Shown here: positions 63,449-64,000 of the stretch, piece by piece
Position numbering within the stretch: position 1 is the first letter of the stretch
How the letters are laid out: every line of letters starts with the position of its first letter
From: Shewanella benthica
GTDB lineage: Bacteria; Pseudomonadota; Gammaproteobacteria; Enterobacterales; Shewanellaceae
Assembly (NCBI GenBank): GCA_023284085.1
Contig: JAKVHY010000015.1
Coordinates: forward strand, 62,001 to 126,000
Direction: 5' to 3'
Length of the DNA: 64,000 nt
The notes under the pieces: model-generated
Seen by the model: only the letters and a program-made list of their open reading frames with translations
Databases searched by the model: none
Told to the model about the DNA's origin: nothing
Position numbers and translations under genes: made by a program

Positions 63449-64000
63449 TTAAGGGACTAGATGAGTCACTTGGTCATAATCATGGCTAGGTGTTGAGTTA
63501 GAGACTTCAGCAAATGTAGCAGATGTTGTACCTGCATCTGAGTCAGAGATAATCAAGGCTCCATCACCATTGCCCAGTAGCCCTTCGATAATATCGCTTT
63601 CATTATTACTATTGAATGCTGCTGATAGATCCACACCATCAAGAACAATATGTTGCTCAAAAATACCATCTCCGTCAGCATCAATCTCTATGGTGGTTGT
63701 ATGGCTTGCATCATCAACGGTGAACTGTAGGTACTGACCGAGGTTATCGGCATTTTCATCTTGTAGTAGGTCACTGAGATCAAGCTTATCTTTGCTTAAG
63801 TTAAAGTCAGTAATGTGATCGGTTCCCGTAGAGCCTGCTGACCATACAAAGGTATCAGCACCTGTGCCATCGGTGTTATCGACACCCGTTCCACCTGTCA
63901 GTGTATCGTTGCCTAGGCCGCCAATAAGAGTATCGTTACCTAAACCACCAATAAGGACATCATTACCGCCTTGGCCGAAGAGAATGTCATCACCACTTCC
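63449..64000 (-). CDS. bpfA: Giant RTX biofilm adhesin BpfA, C-terminal end (5' end outside window)
   Basis: Continuous frame from 64000 to a TAA at 63449, 183 residues visible. It begins with RTX calcium-binding nonapeptides ([20 protein letters not shown], then NDTLTGGTG), followed by the type I secretion C-terminal target domain ([30 protein letters not shown]) and an acidic end ...YDQVTHLVP. Position before the lapBC-type exporter and the lapD/lapG genes identifies it as the LapA/BpfA-type adhesin. Secreted C-terminus first through LapB-LapC-AggA and held in the outer membrane until cleaved by LapG. Confidence 0.95.
   Translation of the reverse strand, partial: GSGDDILFGQGGNDVLIGGLGNDTLIGGLGNDTLTGGTGVDNTDGTGADTFVWSAGSTGTDHITDFNLSKDKLDLSDLLQDENADNLGQYLQFTVDDASHTTTIEIDADGDGIFEQHIVLDGVDLSAAFNSNNESDIIEGLLGNGDGALIISDSDAGTTSATFAEVSNSTPSHDYDQVTHLVP

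Overview
The window is a 64 kb stretch of a gammaproteobacterial chromosome, almost certainly Shewanella or a very close relative. The evidence is the bpf/lap biofilm-adhesin locus in the Shewanella gene order (adhesin, ABC exporter, HlyD, TolC/AggA, OmpA-like lipoprotein, LapG/BpfG protease, LapD/BpfD receptor), a GlyGly-CTERM rhombotarget lipoprotein, and enteric-like udp, uvrD, rep, ubiA, cysE and a complete ilv cluster. Genus is inferred from protein resemblance only; the species cannot be named from this sequence.

Layout. 1-2.4 kb: end of a radical-SAM gene and two overlapping LysR regulators. 2.47-2.87 kb: a GGA-rich structured RNA of the CsrB family on the minus strand, then an OmpA-type porin. 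4.4-5.9 kb: an mscS-type channel gene whose last 74 bases have been amplified downstream into an array of nine 73-bp units. 6-11 kb: a small exported protein, a DUF465 protein, udp, a porin-tail remnant, and an NfeD plus two SPFH proteins operon. 11-15.7 kb: the rhombotarget lipoprotein (with a decayed copy of its own 5' end upstream) facing a substrate-binding lipoprotein plus GGDEF/EAL pair. 16-24.4 kb: ridA-like, uvrD, ubiA, two unknown membrane proteins, a DUF4336 protein, cysE and a diguanylate-cyclase-like gene. 24.5-34.1 kb: ilvY<->ilvC, then ilvL-attenuator-ilvG-M-E-D-A, a full branched-chain amino acid pathway. 34.4-43.8 kb: a class V aminotransferase, a large unknown exported protein, a sodium-dependent transporter next to an Lrp-family regulator whose start region is triplicated, pgpB-, creD-, DUF417- and ubiK-like genes. 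43.9-49 kb: a tetR-MFP-RND efflux operon in which two tandem 30-codon ORFs, joined by ATGA overlaps, sit between tetR and the MFP gene. 49.1-53.8 kb: rep and a GAF-GAF-GGDEF-EAL protein with a decayed EAL. 54.0-55.1 kb: a tRNA operon (Arg, His, Pro, Pro) with decayed, hairpin-interrupted tRNA-Pro copies. 55.1-64 kb: the bpf/lap locus, ending in the C-terminus of the giant RTX adhesin, which runs out of the window.

Two themes stand out. First, c-di-GMP and biofilm control: four GGDEF-type proteins, including the LapD receptor, and a CsrB-type RNA (Csr commonly regulates biofilm and diguanylate cyclase genes). Second, local tandem duplication at gene edges: the mscS 3' end (73 bp), the lrp 5' end (64 bp x3), the tetR/MFP junction (89 bp x3), the rhombotarget 5' end, and tRNA-Pro. 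Each event copied a start, stop or processing region rather than a whole gene, and two of them created new small ORFs. No prophage, integrase, transposase or CRISPR array was seen.
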